From: Streptomyces sp. 1331.2
GTDB taxonomy: Bacteria > Actinomycetota > Actinomycetes > Streptomycetales > Streptomycetaceae
Direction of reading: 5' to 3'
NCBI RefSeq assembly: GCF_900199205.1
Contig: NZ_OBMJ01000001.1
Span: 3,227,001 to 3,291,000 of the forward strand
Length of the DNA: 64,000 nt
Shown here piece after piece: positions 36,688 to 44,591 of this stretch. The translations under genes and the position numbers were made by a program. A model generated the notes under the pieces. That model was given only the letters and a program-made list of their open reading frames with translations. It ran no database searches and had not been told where the DNA came from. Numbering within the stretch: the stretch's first letter is position 1; every line of letters begins with the position of its first letter.

Positions 36688-37635
36688 GTGAAGCACGTCA
36701 TCGCACTCGATGTAGGCGGCACCGGCATGAAGGCCGCGCTGCTCGCCCAGGACGGCTCCGTGCTGTTCGAGGCCCGCCGACCGACCGGGCGGGAGCACGG
36801 CACGGACGCCGTCGTCGCCGCCATCCTCGACTTCGCCACCGACCTGGCGGACGAGGGCCGCAGCCGCTTCGGCGTCGCCCCGCTCGCGGCCGGCGTCGCC
36901 GTCCCGGGGACGATCGACGAGAAGAACGGCATCGCGGTCTTCTCCGCCAACCTCGGCTGGCGGGACCTCCCCCTGCGCAAGCTCCTCGGCGAACGCCTGG
37001 CCGGGCCCGACGGCACCGCGATCCCGGTCGCCCTCGGCCACGACGTGCGCTCGGGCGGCCTGGCCGAGGGCCGGCTCGGCGCCGGCCGCGGTGTCGACCG
37101 CTTCCTGTTCGTCGCGCTCGGCACCGGCATCGCCGGCGCCATCGGCATCGACGGCCGGATCGAGGCCGGCGCGCACGGCTACGGCGGCGAGATCGGCCAC
37201 GTCGTGGTCCGCCCGGGCGGCCCGCCGTGCGGCTGCGGCGCCCGCGGCTGCCTGGAGACGCTGGCCTCCGCCTCCGCCGTCTCCCGCGCCTGGGCCGAGG
37301 CCGGCGGTGACCCCGACGCCGACGCGGCATCCTGCGCCGCCGCGGTGGACGCCGGGGACGACCGCGCGATCGCCGTCTGGCAGCGGGCGGTCGACGCCCT
37401 GGCGGACGGCATCATCCTCGCCCAGAGCCTGCTCGACCCGTCCACGGTGATCGTCGGCGGCGGGCTGGCCGAGGCCGGCGACACGCTCTTCACCCCGCTG
37501 CGCACGGCGGTCACCGAGCGCCTGACCTTCCAGATGCCCCCGAAGGTCGTACCCGCCATGCTCAAAGACACCGCCGCATCCCTGGGCGCGGGCCTGCTCG
37601 CCTGGGACCTGCTCACCTTGGAGGTGACCGCGTGA
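36688..37635 (+). CDS. nagK: N-acetylglucosamine kinase (ROK family)
   Basis: This 315-residue ROK kinase has the glycine-rich IALDVGGTGMKAALL start, GVAVPGTID, the HGYGGEIGHVVV histidine and the zinc-binding CGCGARGCLE. It phosphorylates GlcNAc to GlcNAc-6-phosphate for NagA. No helix-turn-helix precedes the kinase fold, so it is not a ROK repressor. The GTG start follows AAGGGAAACTGTCCTCC. nagA overlaps by 4 bases. Confidence 0.92.
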   Translation: MKHVIALDVGGTGMKAALLAQDGSVLFEARRPTGREHGTDAVVAAILDFATDLADEGRSRFGVAPLAAGVAVPGTIDEKNGIAVFSANLGWRDLPLRKLLGERLAGPDGTAIPVALGHDVRSGGLAEGRLGAGRGVDRFLFVALGTGIAGAIGIDGRIEAGAHGYGGEIGHVVVRPGGPPCGCGARGCLETLASASAVSRAWAEAGGDPDADAASCAAAVDAGDDRAIAVWQRAVDALADGIILAQSLLDPSTVIVGGGLAEAGDTLFTPLRTAVTERLTFQMPPKVVPAMLKDTAASLGAGLLAWDLLTLEVTA

Positions 37636-38813
37636 CCACCGCGGACCGTGACCGTACCGTCCTGGCCGGCGCCCGCCTGGTCCTGCCCGGCGGCGTCGTC
37701 GAGGGCGACCGGCTCGCGATCGAGGGCACCCGCATCGCGGCCCTCGGCGGCGACACCGAACCCGGCGACCTCGACCTCACCGGACACACCGTCGTCCCCG
37801 GCTTCGTCGACCTCCACGTCCACGGCGGCGGCGGCGCCTCCTACGCCTCCGGCCTCGCCGAAGAAGCCCTCCACGCCGCCCGCACCCACCTCCACCACGG
37901 CACCACCACCACCATCGCCTCCACCGTCACCGGCGAGATCGACGACATCGCCCGCCAAGCCGCCGTCCTCTCCGAACTCGTCGAGGACGGCACCCTCGCC
38001 GGCATCCACTTCGAGGGCCCCTTCATCTCCCACAACCGCTGCGGCGCCCACCGCCCCGACCTGCTGCGCGACCCCGACCCCGCCCTCGTCCGCAAACTCC
38101 TCGACGCCGCCCGCGGCCACGCCAAAATGGTCACCCTCGCCCCCGAACTCCCCGGCGGCCTCGACTCCGTCCGCATGCTCACCGACCTCGGCATCATCGC
38201 CGCCGTCGGCCACACCGACTCCGACTACACCACCACCCTCCAGGCCATCGACGCCGGCGCCACCGTCGCCACCCACCTCTTCAACGCCATGCCCGGCATC
38301 GCCCACCGCGCCCCCGGCCCCATCGTCGCCCTCCTCGAAGACGAACGCGTCACCGTCGAACTCATCAACGACGGCATCCACCTCCACCCCTCCGTCCTCG
38401 ACCTCGCCTACAACACCGCCGGCCCCACCCGCGTCGCCCTCATCACCGACGCCATGGGCGCCGCCGGCATGGGCGACGGCCTCTACCCCCTCGGCCCCCT
38501 CCAAGTCCAGGTCAAGGACGGCGTGGCCCGGCTGGTCGAGGGCGGCGCGATCGCCGGTTCCACCCTCACCCTGGACGTGGCGTTCAAGCGCTCGGTGACC
38601 GTCAACGGGCTGAGCCTGAGCCAGGCCGTCGAGTCGCTCTCCGCCACCCCCGCGCGCCTGCTCGGCCTCGCCGACACCGTCGGCTCCCTGGAGACCGGCA
38701 AACTCGCCGACCTCGTCGTGCTCGACTCCACCGGCTACGACCTGGTCGCCGTCATGCGCCACGGCCGCTGGGTGCTCGGCGGCGACGCCTTCTCCACCGT
38801 CAAACCCGCCTGA
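37632..38813 (+). CDS. nagA: N-acetylglucosamine-6-phosphate deacetylase
   Basis: This 393-residue amidohydrolase has the HVHGGGG metal motif, HFEGPFIS, VGHTDSDY, HLFNAMPGI, LINDGIHLHP and LITDAMGAAG. It deacetylates GlcNAc-6-phosphate to glucosamine-6-phosphate. The central stretch (about 37740-38515) uses C-ending codons almost exclusively, with CTC and GTC in place of CTG and GTG, unlike the gene ends. It may be a recombinant mosaic. Confidence 0.95.
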   Translation: MTTADRDRTVLAGARLVLPGGVVEGDRLAIEGTRIAALGGDTEPGDLDLTGHTVVPGFVDLHVHGGGGASYASGLAEEALHAARTHLHHGTTTTIASTVTGEIDDIARQAAVLSELVEDGTLAGIHFEGPFISHNRCGAHRPDLLRDPDPALVRKLLDAARGHAKMVTLAPELPGGLDSVRMLTDLGIIAAVGHTDSDYTTTLQAIDAGATVATHLFNAMPGIAHRAPGPIVALLEDERVTVELINDGIHLHPSVLDLAYNTAGPTRVALITDAMGAAGMGDGLYPLGPLQVQVKDGVARLVEGGAIAGSTLTLDVAFKRSVTVNGLSLSQAVESLSATPARLLGLADTVGSLETGKLADLVVLDSTGYDLVAVMRHGRWVLGGDAFSTVKPA

Positions 38814-38833
38814 CCGAGCACCGGAGACGCCGA

Positions 38834-38865
38834 CGGCCGCCCTCCCCCACGGGGACGGGCGGCCG
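38834..38865. terminator. bidirectional terminator
   Basis: CGGCCGCCC (38834-38842) pairs with GGGCGGCCG (38857-38865), 21 bases past the nagA stop and 20 before the stop of the convergent gene. Confidence 0.75.
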
Positions 38866-38884
38866 CGGTTCGGCTCCGGGCGGC

Positions 38885-39913
38885 TCAGCCGCCGTACGGC
38901 TCGAAGGAGATCTGGTCGATCAGGACCGCCCCGGAGGGCACTGTGAGGGTCACCGAGTTCGACCCGGCCTGGAACTGCGGCAGTATCCAGGTGGTGTACC
39001 AGGCGGCGGTCTGGTCCTTGGGGGCGGGCCCGTAGATCTTGTAGGACACACCGCTCGGCCAGTCCTTGCCGTTCACCGCCACCGCGCCCGCGATCGCCGC
39101 GCTCCCCGCGTAGTTGTAGTGCACGTACATCTTGTACGTCCCGGCCGTGGCGATCTCGCCGGTCCAGGTCACCGAGCCGCCCGGCTGGAGGGTCAGGTAG
39201 CTGCCGTCCGCCGACTTGGCGCCCTTGACGCTGTTGCCGGAGGGCGCGTTCTGCCCCTGCAGCTGGCCCGCGTCCACGGTCGACGGGCCGGACACCGGGG
39301 TGGCGCTGGCCGACGGGGAGGCACCCGCGGCGGTGCCGGTCGGCCCCGGGGTGGCGGGCCCCGGCGCGGCGGTGGTCGCGGTACCGCCCTTGGCCTCCTT
39401 GCCACCGTCCGGATCGCCCTTGGAGAGCGCGATCCCGGCGCCGATCGCGATGGCCGCGACCACGGCGACCGCACCGATCACCGCGCCCTTGCTCCGGCCG
39501 CTGCTGCTCGGCTCCTCCCCCGGCTGCGGCCGGGAGTGCTCGGCGTAGCGGGCCTGCTGGGTGGGCGCGGCACCGTACTCGGCCTGCTGCGGCACGCCGA
39601 CCGGCTGACCGTACGGGCCCTGCGGCTGGCCGCCCGGGTAACCCTGCGGCGCCGCCGGCTGACCGTACGGCTGCTGCGCCCGCGGCGGCCCCGCCTGCGG
39701 GTAGTGCTGGCCGTACTGCGCCCGCCCGACCTCCATGGGACGGCTGTACGGCGTGCGGGGGACCCCCTGCTGCGGCTCGGCCGGCTGCCCGGTGGAGCCG
39801 TCGGCCGGGCGGTAGAGGTAGCCGAACGGGTCGTCGTCCTGCGGGGCACCGCCCCCCTGGCCCTCGGGCACTCCGTTGCTGCCGTCGGTCGTCACGGTGG
39901 TCTGCTCCCCCAT
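38885..39913 (-). CDS. membrane protein with C-terminal CBM35-like carbohydrate-binding domain
   Basis: This is a 342-residue protein. Residues 1-135 are Pro/Gln/Gly-rich and cytoplasmic. A hydrophobic segment (AVIGAVAVVAAIAIGAGIAL, residues 144-163) crosses the membrane, followed by a Ala/Thr/Pro linker and a C-terminal beta domain (from about 215) with GGSVTWTGEIATAGTYKMYVHYNYAG and VTLTVPSGAVLIDQISFE. The pattern is that of a CBM35-type module displayed outside. It is convergent with nagA; its role may be binding of chitin or wall sugar. Confidence 0.75.
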   Translation of the reverse strand: MGEQTTVTTDGSNGVPEGQGGGAPQDDDPFGYLYRPADGSTGQPAEPQQGVPRTPYSRPMEVGRAQYGQHYPQAGPPRAQQPYGQPAAPQGYPGGQPQGPYGQPVGVPQQAEYGAAPTQQARYAEHSRPQPGEEPSSSGRSKGAVIGAVAVVAAIAIGAGIALSKGDPDGGKEAKGGTATTAAPGPATPGPTGTAAGASPSASATPVSGPSTVDAGQLQGQNAPSGNSVKGAKSADGSYLTLQPGGSVTWTGEIATAGTYKMYVHYNYAGSAAIAGAVAVNGKDWPSGVSYKIYGPAPKDQTAAWYTTWILPQFQAGSNSVTLTVPSGAVLIDQISFEPYGG

Positions 39914-40092
39914 CCGTTGCGCGCCGCCGGACTGTGGGCTGCGCAGATCATGGACGCTGTCGTACCGGGCACCCTACCTGTCCCGTGTGACGGCTGGAAA
40001 AGAACCCTTGACAACTCACGGGTAACCTCGTCGGACCTCAGGCCACCGAGCCCCGCAGCGCCGAGCCCGGCATCGCCCCGGCCCGCCCGGCC

Positions 40093-41883
40093 TCAGCCCG
40101 CCCGCCGGTGCGAACGCTCGCCCCGCGCCCCGCGCACCGCCCCTCCCCGGGCCCGCTTCTCGTCGTACATCCGCTCGTCCGCGGTGTGCAGCACCTCCTC
40201 GATGCTCATCCCGCAGCCGGCCCAGCCGATCCCGAGGCTGACCCCCACCCGCATCGCCCGCCCGTCGATCCGCATCGGCGGGATGATCGCGTTGCGCAGC
40301 CGGTGGGCGAGGTCCTTCGCCTCCTCCCGGCCGATGCCGTCGGCCAGCACCACGAACTCGTCGCCGCCGAGCCGGGCCACCGTGTCGCCGTCCCGGACGG
40401 CCTGGCTCAGCCGCCGGGCGACCTCGACCAGCACCGCGTCACCCGCGTTGTGGCCGAAGCGGTCGTTGATCGACTTGAAGCCGTCCAGGTCGCAGAAGAG
40501 CACCGCGAGCCCCTTCTCCGCCGCGGCCGCGCCGCCGGAGCGGAACGGCGCGGACCAGGCCTCGCCGCCGGGCCCGTGGTCGGCCGGGACCACCGCGTGC
40601 ACGTGCTCCCCGTAGCCCGGGCCGAGGCCGGGCGGCAGTCCGCCCTCGGGCAGCCCGTAGCCGTGCACCGGCCCGGCGTACGGGTCCGCGCCCTCCAGCG
40701 CGTCGTGGGCGGTGTGGGCGCTGTAGGAGTCGCCCGGGTAGCCGTACGGCGGCGGGTAGGCCGCCTCGGCCGGCACGGCGGCCGCGCCGACCGGCTGCGG
40801 CTGGGCGCAGAGCCGACGGGCCAGCCTGGCCTTCAGCTCGGCGCCGTTGGGCAGGCCGGTGAGGGCGTCGTGGCTGGCCCGGTGGGCGAGCTGGAACTCG
40901 TGCCGCTTGCGGTCCTCGATGTCCTCGACGTGGGTGAGCAGGAAGCTCGGCCCCTCGGCCGCGTCCGCCACGATCGAGTTGCGCAGACAGACCCACTGGT
41001 AGCCGCCGTCCCGCCGGGACAGCCGCAGTTCCGCCCGGCCGCTCTCGGCGCTGGTGCGCTCCAGCAGGGCACGGTCCTCGGGGTGGACGAGGTCGGCGAA
41101 GCTCTGCTGGCGCAGCACCGCCCGGGGGCGGCCGAGCAACCGACACAGCGCGTCGTTGACCCTGGTCAACTGGCCGCGCCCGGCGCCGTGCAGTTCGGTG
41201 ATGGCCATCCCGCTGGGGGCGTACTCGAAGGCCTGGCGGAAGCTTTCCTCGCTGGCCCGCAGCGCCTGTTGCTCCTTCTCCAGGCGGGCCAGCGCGCGCT
41301 GCATCTCGGCCCGCAGCCGGGCGTTGCCGATCGCGATCGAGGCCTGCAGGGAGAACATCTCCAGCGCTTCGCGGGTCCAGGCCCCGGGTCGTTTGCCGCT
41401 GCGCGGGCGATCCACCGAGAGCACCCCGAGCAGGTCGCCGCCGGCGCTGTACATCGGCGCGAGCAGCCCGTCGGCGGGGTGCCAGTCGTTGGCGTACACG
41501 GGCAGCGCGCCGTCCCCGATCCAGCGCGGGATGTCGCTGGCGACGGCCCAGCCGCGGTCGTACGGCAGGAAGCGCAGGGTGCCCCAGTGGTCGCTGACGC
41601 CGAGCAGCCGGTCCCAGGACTCCCGGGAGCCGACCTGCCCGAGCAGGACGGAGGGCCCGCCCATCGGGCTCTCCTCCAGTTCCCAGACGGCCGCCACCAC
41701 GAGGTCGCCGTCCGGCCGGACCAGGCTGACCGCGGCGGCGTCGAAGCCGAGCCCGTGCACCGCGCCCTCGACGACGGCCTGCAGCGTGCCCGCGAGGCTG
41801 CGGGCAGCGTTGAGGTCCGCCACGACCCGGTGCAAGGTGCGGAGGGTCGCGAGACGGACGTACGGCTCCGACTCGGCTTCCAT
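40093..41883 (-). CDS. cdgB: GAF-PAS-GGDEF diguanylate cyclase, CdgB-like
   Basis: This 596-residue protein has a GAF domain (about 15-190), PAS (about 215-330), then a GGDEF domain with active-site RLGGDEF and an I-site RxxD (RDGD) five residues before it. The GGDEF domain is interrupted by a Gly/Pro/Tyr-rich insert (about 359-458) between LKARLARRL and LAVLFCDLDGFK. It makes c-di-GMP. The match is to CdgB of Streptomyces, which affects development. No EAL domain is present. A CRP-type box lies upstream. Confidence 0.9.
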   Translation of the reverse strand: MEAESEPYVRLATLRTLHRVVADLNAARSLAGTLQAVVEGAVHGLGFDAAAVSLVRPDGDLVVAAVWELEESPMGGPSVLLGQVGSRESWDRLLGVSDHWGTLRFLPYDRGWAVASDIPRWIGDGALPVYANDWHPADGLLAPMYSAGGDLLGVLSVDRPRSGKRPGAWTREALEMFSLQASIAIGNARLRAEMQRALARLEKEQQALRASEESFRQAFEYAPSGMAITELHGAGRGQLTRVNDALCRLLGRPRAVLRQQSFADLVHPEDRALLERTSAESGRAELRLSRRDGGYQWVCLRNSIVADAAEGPSFLLTHVEDIEDRKRHEFQLAHRASHDALTGLPNGAELKARLARRLCAQPQPVGAAAVPAEAAYPPPYGYPGDSYSAHTAHDALEGADPYAGPVHGYGLPEGGLPPGLGPGYGEHVHAVVPADHGPGGEAWSAPFRSGGAAAAEKGLAVLFCDLDGFKSINDRFGHNAGDAVLVEVARRLSQAVRDGDTVARLGGDEFVVLADGIGREEAKDLAHRLRNAIIPPMRIDGRAMRVGVSLGIGWAGCGMSIEEVLHTADERMYDEKRARGGAVRGARGERSHRRAG

Positions 41884-42232
41884 GCGGGGGCTCCCCGGCT
41901 GCTTCGGATAGTTCTTGATTGGTTATCGTCCGATTGCCAGAAGAACTGAATCACAGGGAGCACAGCGTTCGGCACGCTCGGTCAGCAATAGGCCGCCACT
42001 TGTGACTTAAATCACACGACACTAATGCGCCCTTAATCAGTTCATCCGCCCCAAACGGGACATCAAGCGCTATCGGACCATTTCCCGTGGTCGACCACCC
42101 CGGCCACCGGCTGAAGCCGACTGCCTCCGCCCGTCCCCCCACTTCACTCCCGGGAGTGAGTCCGGCCGCCGGCCGCAACTCCCAGGCTGCGCCGCCGGTC
42201 CTACGACCAAGGCCCGATGCCGTTTCCCGCGG
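41884..42232. other. AT-rich divergent regulatory spacer
   Basis: This 349-base gene-free region between cdgB and the flavin reductase gene is clearly more AT-rich (stretch 41910-42080) than its surroundings. Apart from the CRP-type box no element was recognised. It is the likely site of developmental regulators known to act on cdgB (for example BldD), though I do not see a clear BldD box. Confidence 0.5.
42000..42015. promoter_or_regulatory. CRP/FNR-type box TGTGA-N6-TCACA
   Basis: A perfect TGTGA-CTTAAA-TCACA dyad lies in the AT-richer spacer between cdgB and the flavin reductase gene. It is 117 bases from the cdgB start and 218 from the other. It also meets the Streptomyces Crp GTG-N8-CAC requirement. 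Confidence 0.6.
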
Positions 42233-42781
42233 GTGACGACTACCGTGCGGTACGTGTACCCGTCACCGCAGCCCGAAGCTGCCTCCCAAGCCACGCCCGA
42301 CGAGTTCCGGGCAGCACTCTCCCAGCTCGCCGCCGGCGTGAGCCTGGTGACCGTCCACGACCCGGAGGACGGCGAGGACATCGGCATGACCGCCACGTCC
42401 TTCCTCTCCGTGTCGCTGGAGCCGCCGCTGGTGCTGGTCTCGGTGCGCGAGGACTCCCGGATGGACGAGGCGCTCTCCCGGGTCGACACCTGGGCGGTCT
42501 CGGTGCTGACCGAGGGGCAGAAGACGATCGGCTCGCGGTTCGCCATGAAGGGCCGGCTCAGCGACCGGCTGCTGTTCGCCGACACCGCGCACCACCGCGG
42601 CCCGCGCACCGGCGCCCCGCTGATCGAGGGCGCCCTGGCCACCGTCGAGTGCCGCACCGAACAGCGGATACCCGCGGGCGACCACACCCTGCTGATCGGC
42701 CGCGTCCTGGAGGCCGCCGTACCCGACCCGGGCGGCCGCCCGCTGCTCTACTTCCGCGGCGGCTACCGCGCCCTGGGCTGA
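42233..42781 (+). CDS. flavin reductase-like FMN-binding protein
   Basis: This 182-residue protein of the flavin reductase family reads FRAALSQLAAGVSLVTVHDPEDGEDIGMTATSFLSVSLEPPLVLVSVREDSRM and ends with HTLLIGRVLEAAV and LLYFRGGYRALG. It binds FMN and probably supplies reduced flavin or reduces substrates with NAD(P)H. The GTG at 42233 or the one at 42245 could start it. Confidence 0.88.
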   Translation: MTTTVRYVYPSPQPEAASQATPDEFRAALSQLAAGVSLVTVHDPEDGEDIGMTATSFLSVSLEPPLVLVSVREDSRMDEALSRVDTWAVSVLTEGQKTIGSRFAMKGRLSDRLLFADTAHHRGPRTGAPLIEGALATVECRTEQRIPAGDHTLLIGRVLEAAVPDPGGRPLLYFRGGYRALG

Positions 42782-42795
42782 GCCGCCGGCGCGCC

Positions 42796-43230
42796 CTACT
42801 CGCCGCCCCGCGGCGCCTGGCGGCCCTGCTTCAGCTCGGAGCGGTGCCGCTTGTTGAACAGCCGGCGCTCGACCATCCCCCGGCTCGGCCGGGTCGCCCG
42901 CCGGGCCTTCGGCGGCGGCGCGCAGGCCTCGGTCAGCAGCGCCGACAGCCGGGCCGCGGCCGCCTCCCGGTTGCGCCACTGCGAGCGGAACTCCGACGCG
43001 TGGACCACCAGCACCCGGCCGTCCGCCAGCCGCCCGGCCAGCCGCTCCAGGGCGCGCTCGCGCCACACCTCGGGCAGCGCCCTGGTGGCCGCCAGGTCGA
43101 ACCGCAGCTCGACCTTGGAGTCCGAGGTGTTGACGTGCTGGCCACCGGGGCCGGAAGAACGGGAGAAGCGCCAGACGAGCTCGGCGTCGGGGACGACCAC
43201 CGACCCCCGTACGCGGATGGGCTCAGGCAT
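42796..43230 (-). CDS. arfB: peptidyl-tRNA hydrolase ArfB
   Basis: This 144-residue class I release-factor-like protein has the catalytic GGQ in SSGPGGQHVNTSDSKVELRFDL and a basic C-terminal tail (KARRATRPSRGMVERRLFNKRHRSELKQGRQ) that reads the empty ribosomal A-site. It rescues stalled ribosomes on non-stop mRNAs, independent of tmRNA. No stop-codon-recognition domain is present, which separates it from RF1/RF2. Confidence 0.92.
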   Translation of the reverse strand: MPEPIRVRGSVVVPDAELVWRFSRSSGPGGQHVNTSDSKVELRFDLAATRALPEVWRERALERLAGRLADGRVLVVHASEFRSQWRNREAAAARLSALLTEACAPPPKARRATRPSRGMVERRLFNKRHRSELKQGRQAPRGGE

Positions 43231-43297
43231 GCGCCCATCATCCCGCTCCCACCCCGCCCGGTCACCCGGTTATCGGGGACTCGCCCGACCCCCGACA

Positions 43298-43795
43298 ATG
43301 GCCTACGTGATCGAGCTCGGCTACTCCCTCTCCAACCGCTTCCCCGACCCCCCGCAGACGGACTACCGCTCCGCGTCGGTGCACGCCCTGCGGTACGACC
43401 TGTTCTGCGGCGACGTCTACCTGGACGCCGAGGGCGCGGAGCTGTCCACCGCCTGGGGCTGGGTGCCGGTGCTCGACTTCGCCTGGGCCCTGTGCGACAT
43501 CGCCGAGCAACTCGACCGCGACCCGGACGGCAGCCGGGCCGCCCGGGTGCAGACCGCCGACCTCGACTTCACCCAGAACACCGAGCTGCTGCGCTTCGCC
43601 CGCCGCTTCAACTGGGTCGAGGTCACCGCGACCTGGCTGCCCGACGAGCCGCCGGCCGTGATCCGGCACAGCGACCTGCGCCGCGAGGCCCGGGACTTCC
43701 TCCAGGACACCCTCGCCGACCTCTTCGACATGCACCCCGATCTGGCCGACAACCCGAACATCTGGTCGCTGCAGGGCCGGTTCCGCCGAATCTGA
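43298..43795 (+). CDS. conserved protein of unknown function
   Basis: This 165-residue protein is rich in aromatic residues ([70 protein letters not shown] and [46 protein letters not shown]). It is a probably soluble alpha/beta protein. I do not recognise the family. It is divergent from arfB and upstream of terD on the same strand. Confidence 0.65.
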   Translation: MAYVIELGYSLSNRFPDPPQTDYRSASVHALRYDLFCGDVYLDAEGAELSTAWGWVPVLDFAWALCDIAEQLDRDPDGSRAARVQTADLDFTQNTELLRFARRFNWVEVTATWLPDEPPAVIRHSDLRREARDFLQDTLADLFDMHPDLADNPNIWSLQGRFRRI

Positions 43796-43931
43796 GCCCC
43801 GTCTTTGCCCGGGCTTTGCCCTGCCATTTGGCCTGCGCGAAGAATTCACGGTCCCCGTGGAACCAAGCCGCCGGAGTATTGCGTTGTCCCGGGGAAAAGC
43901 GCACGAAGCGAACGAAGGGACTGCAATCGCC

Positions 43932-44507
43932 ATGCCAGTGAGCCTCTCCAAGGGTGGCAACGTCTCGCTGACCAAGGAGGCCCCCGGCCTGTCCGCGGTC
44001 ACCGTCGGCCTGGGCTGGGACGTCCGCACCACGACCGGCGCCGAGTTCGACCTCGACGCCAGCGCGATCGTGCTGAACGCGGACGGCAAGGTGCTGTCCA
44101 ACGCCCACTTCGTCTTCTTCAACAACACCAGCACGCCGGACAACACCGTCGTGCACACCGGTGACAACCGCACCGGCGAGGGCGCGGGCGACGACGAGTC
44201 GATCAACATCAACCTGTCCGGCCTCCCGGCCGAGGCCGCCAAGATCACCTTCCCGGTCACCATCTACGACGGCATCGCCCGCGGCCAGAACTTCGGCCAG
44301 GTCCGCAACGCCTACATCCGCGTGGTGAACGCCGCCGGCGGCGCCGAGATCGCCCGCTACGACCTCTCCGAGGACGCCGCCACCGAGACCGCGATGATCT
44401 TCGGCGAGCTCTACCGCAACGGCGGCGAGTGGAAGTTCCGCGCCGTCGGCCAGGGCTACGCCTCCGGCCTGGCGGGCATCGCCCAGGACTTCGGCGTCCA
44501 GCTCTGA
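43932..44507 (+). CDS. terD: TerD-family stress protein
   Basis: This 191-residue protein has the TerD hallmarks [40 protein letters not shown] and [21 protein letters not shown]. The acidic [13 protein letters not shown] site binds calcium. TerD-like proteins relate to tellurite and stress resistance and, in Streptomyces, to normal development. The ATG at 43932 is chosen; GAACGAAGGGA gives a ribosome site. Confidence 0.95.
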   Translation: MPVSLSKGGNVSLTKEAPGLSAVTVGLGWDVRTTTGAEFDLDASAIVLNADGKVLSNAHFVFFNNTSTPDNTVVHTGDNRTGEGAGDDESININLSGLPAEAAKITFPVTIYDGIARGQNFGQVRNAYIRVVNAAGGAEIARYDLSEDAATETAMIFGELYRNGGEWKFRAVGQGYASGLAGIAQDFGVQL

Positions 44508-44530
44508 GGCACCGGCGCCCCCTCTGACGA

Positions 44531-44577
44531 CGCCGCGGCGCGGGAAGCCGGTCCGTCCGACTTCCCGCGCCGCGGCG
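44531..44577. terminator. 17-bp perfect hairpin
   Basis: CGCCGCGGCGCGGGAAG (44531-44547) pairs with CTTCCCGCGCCGCGGCG (44561-44577) with a 13-base loop, between the convergent terD and the next gene. Confidence 0.9.
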
Positions 44578-44591
44578 TTCGTCCAGGTCCC

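Noticed and set aside
36688..37635. ROK-family repressor instead of a kinase
   Set aside because: There is no N-terminal helix-turn-helix domain, and the kinase and zinc motifs are complete.
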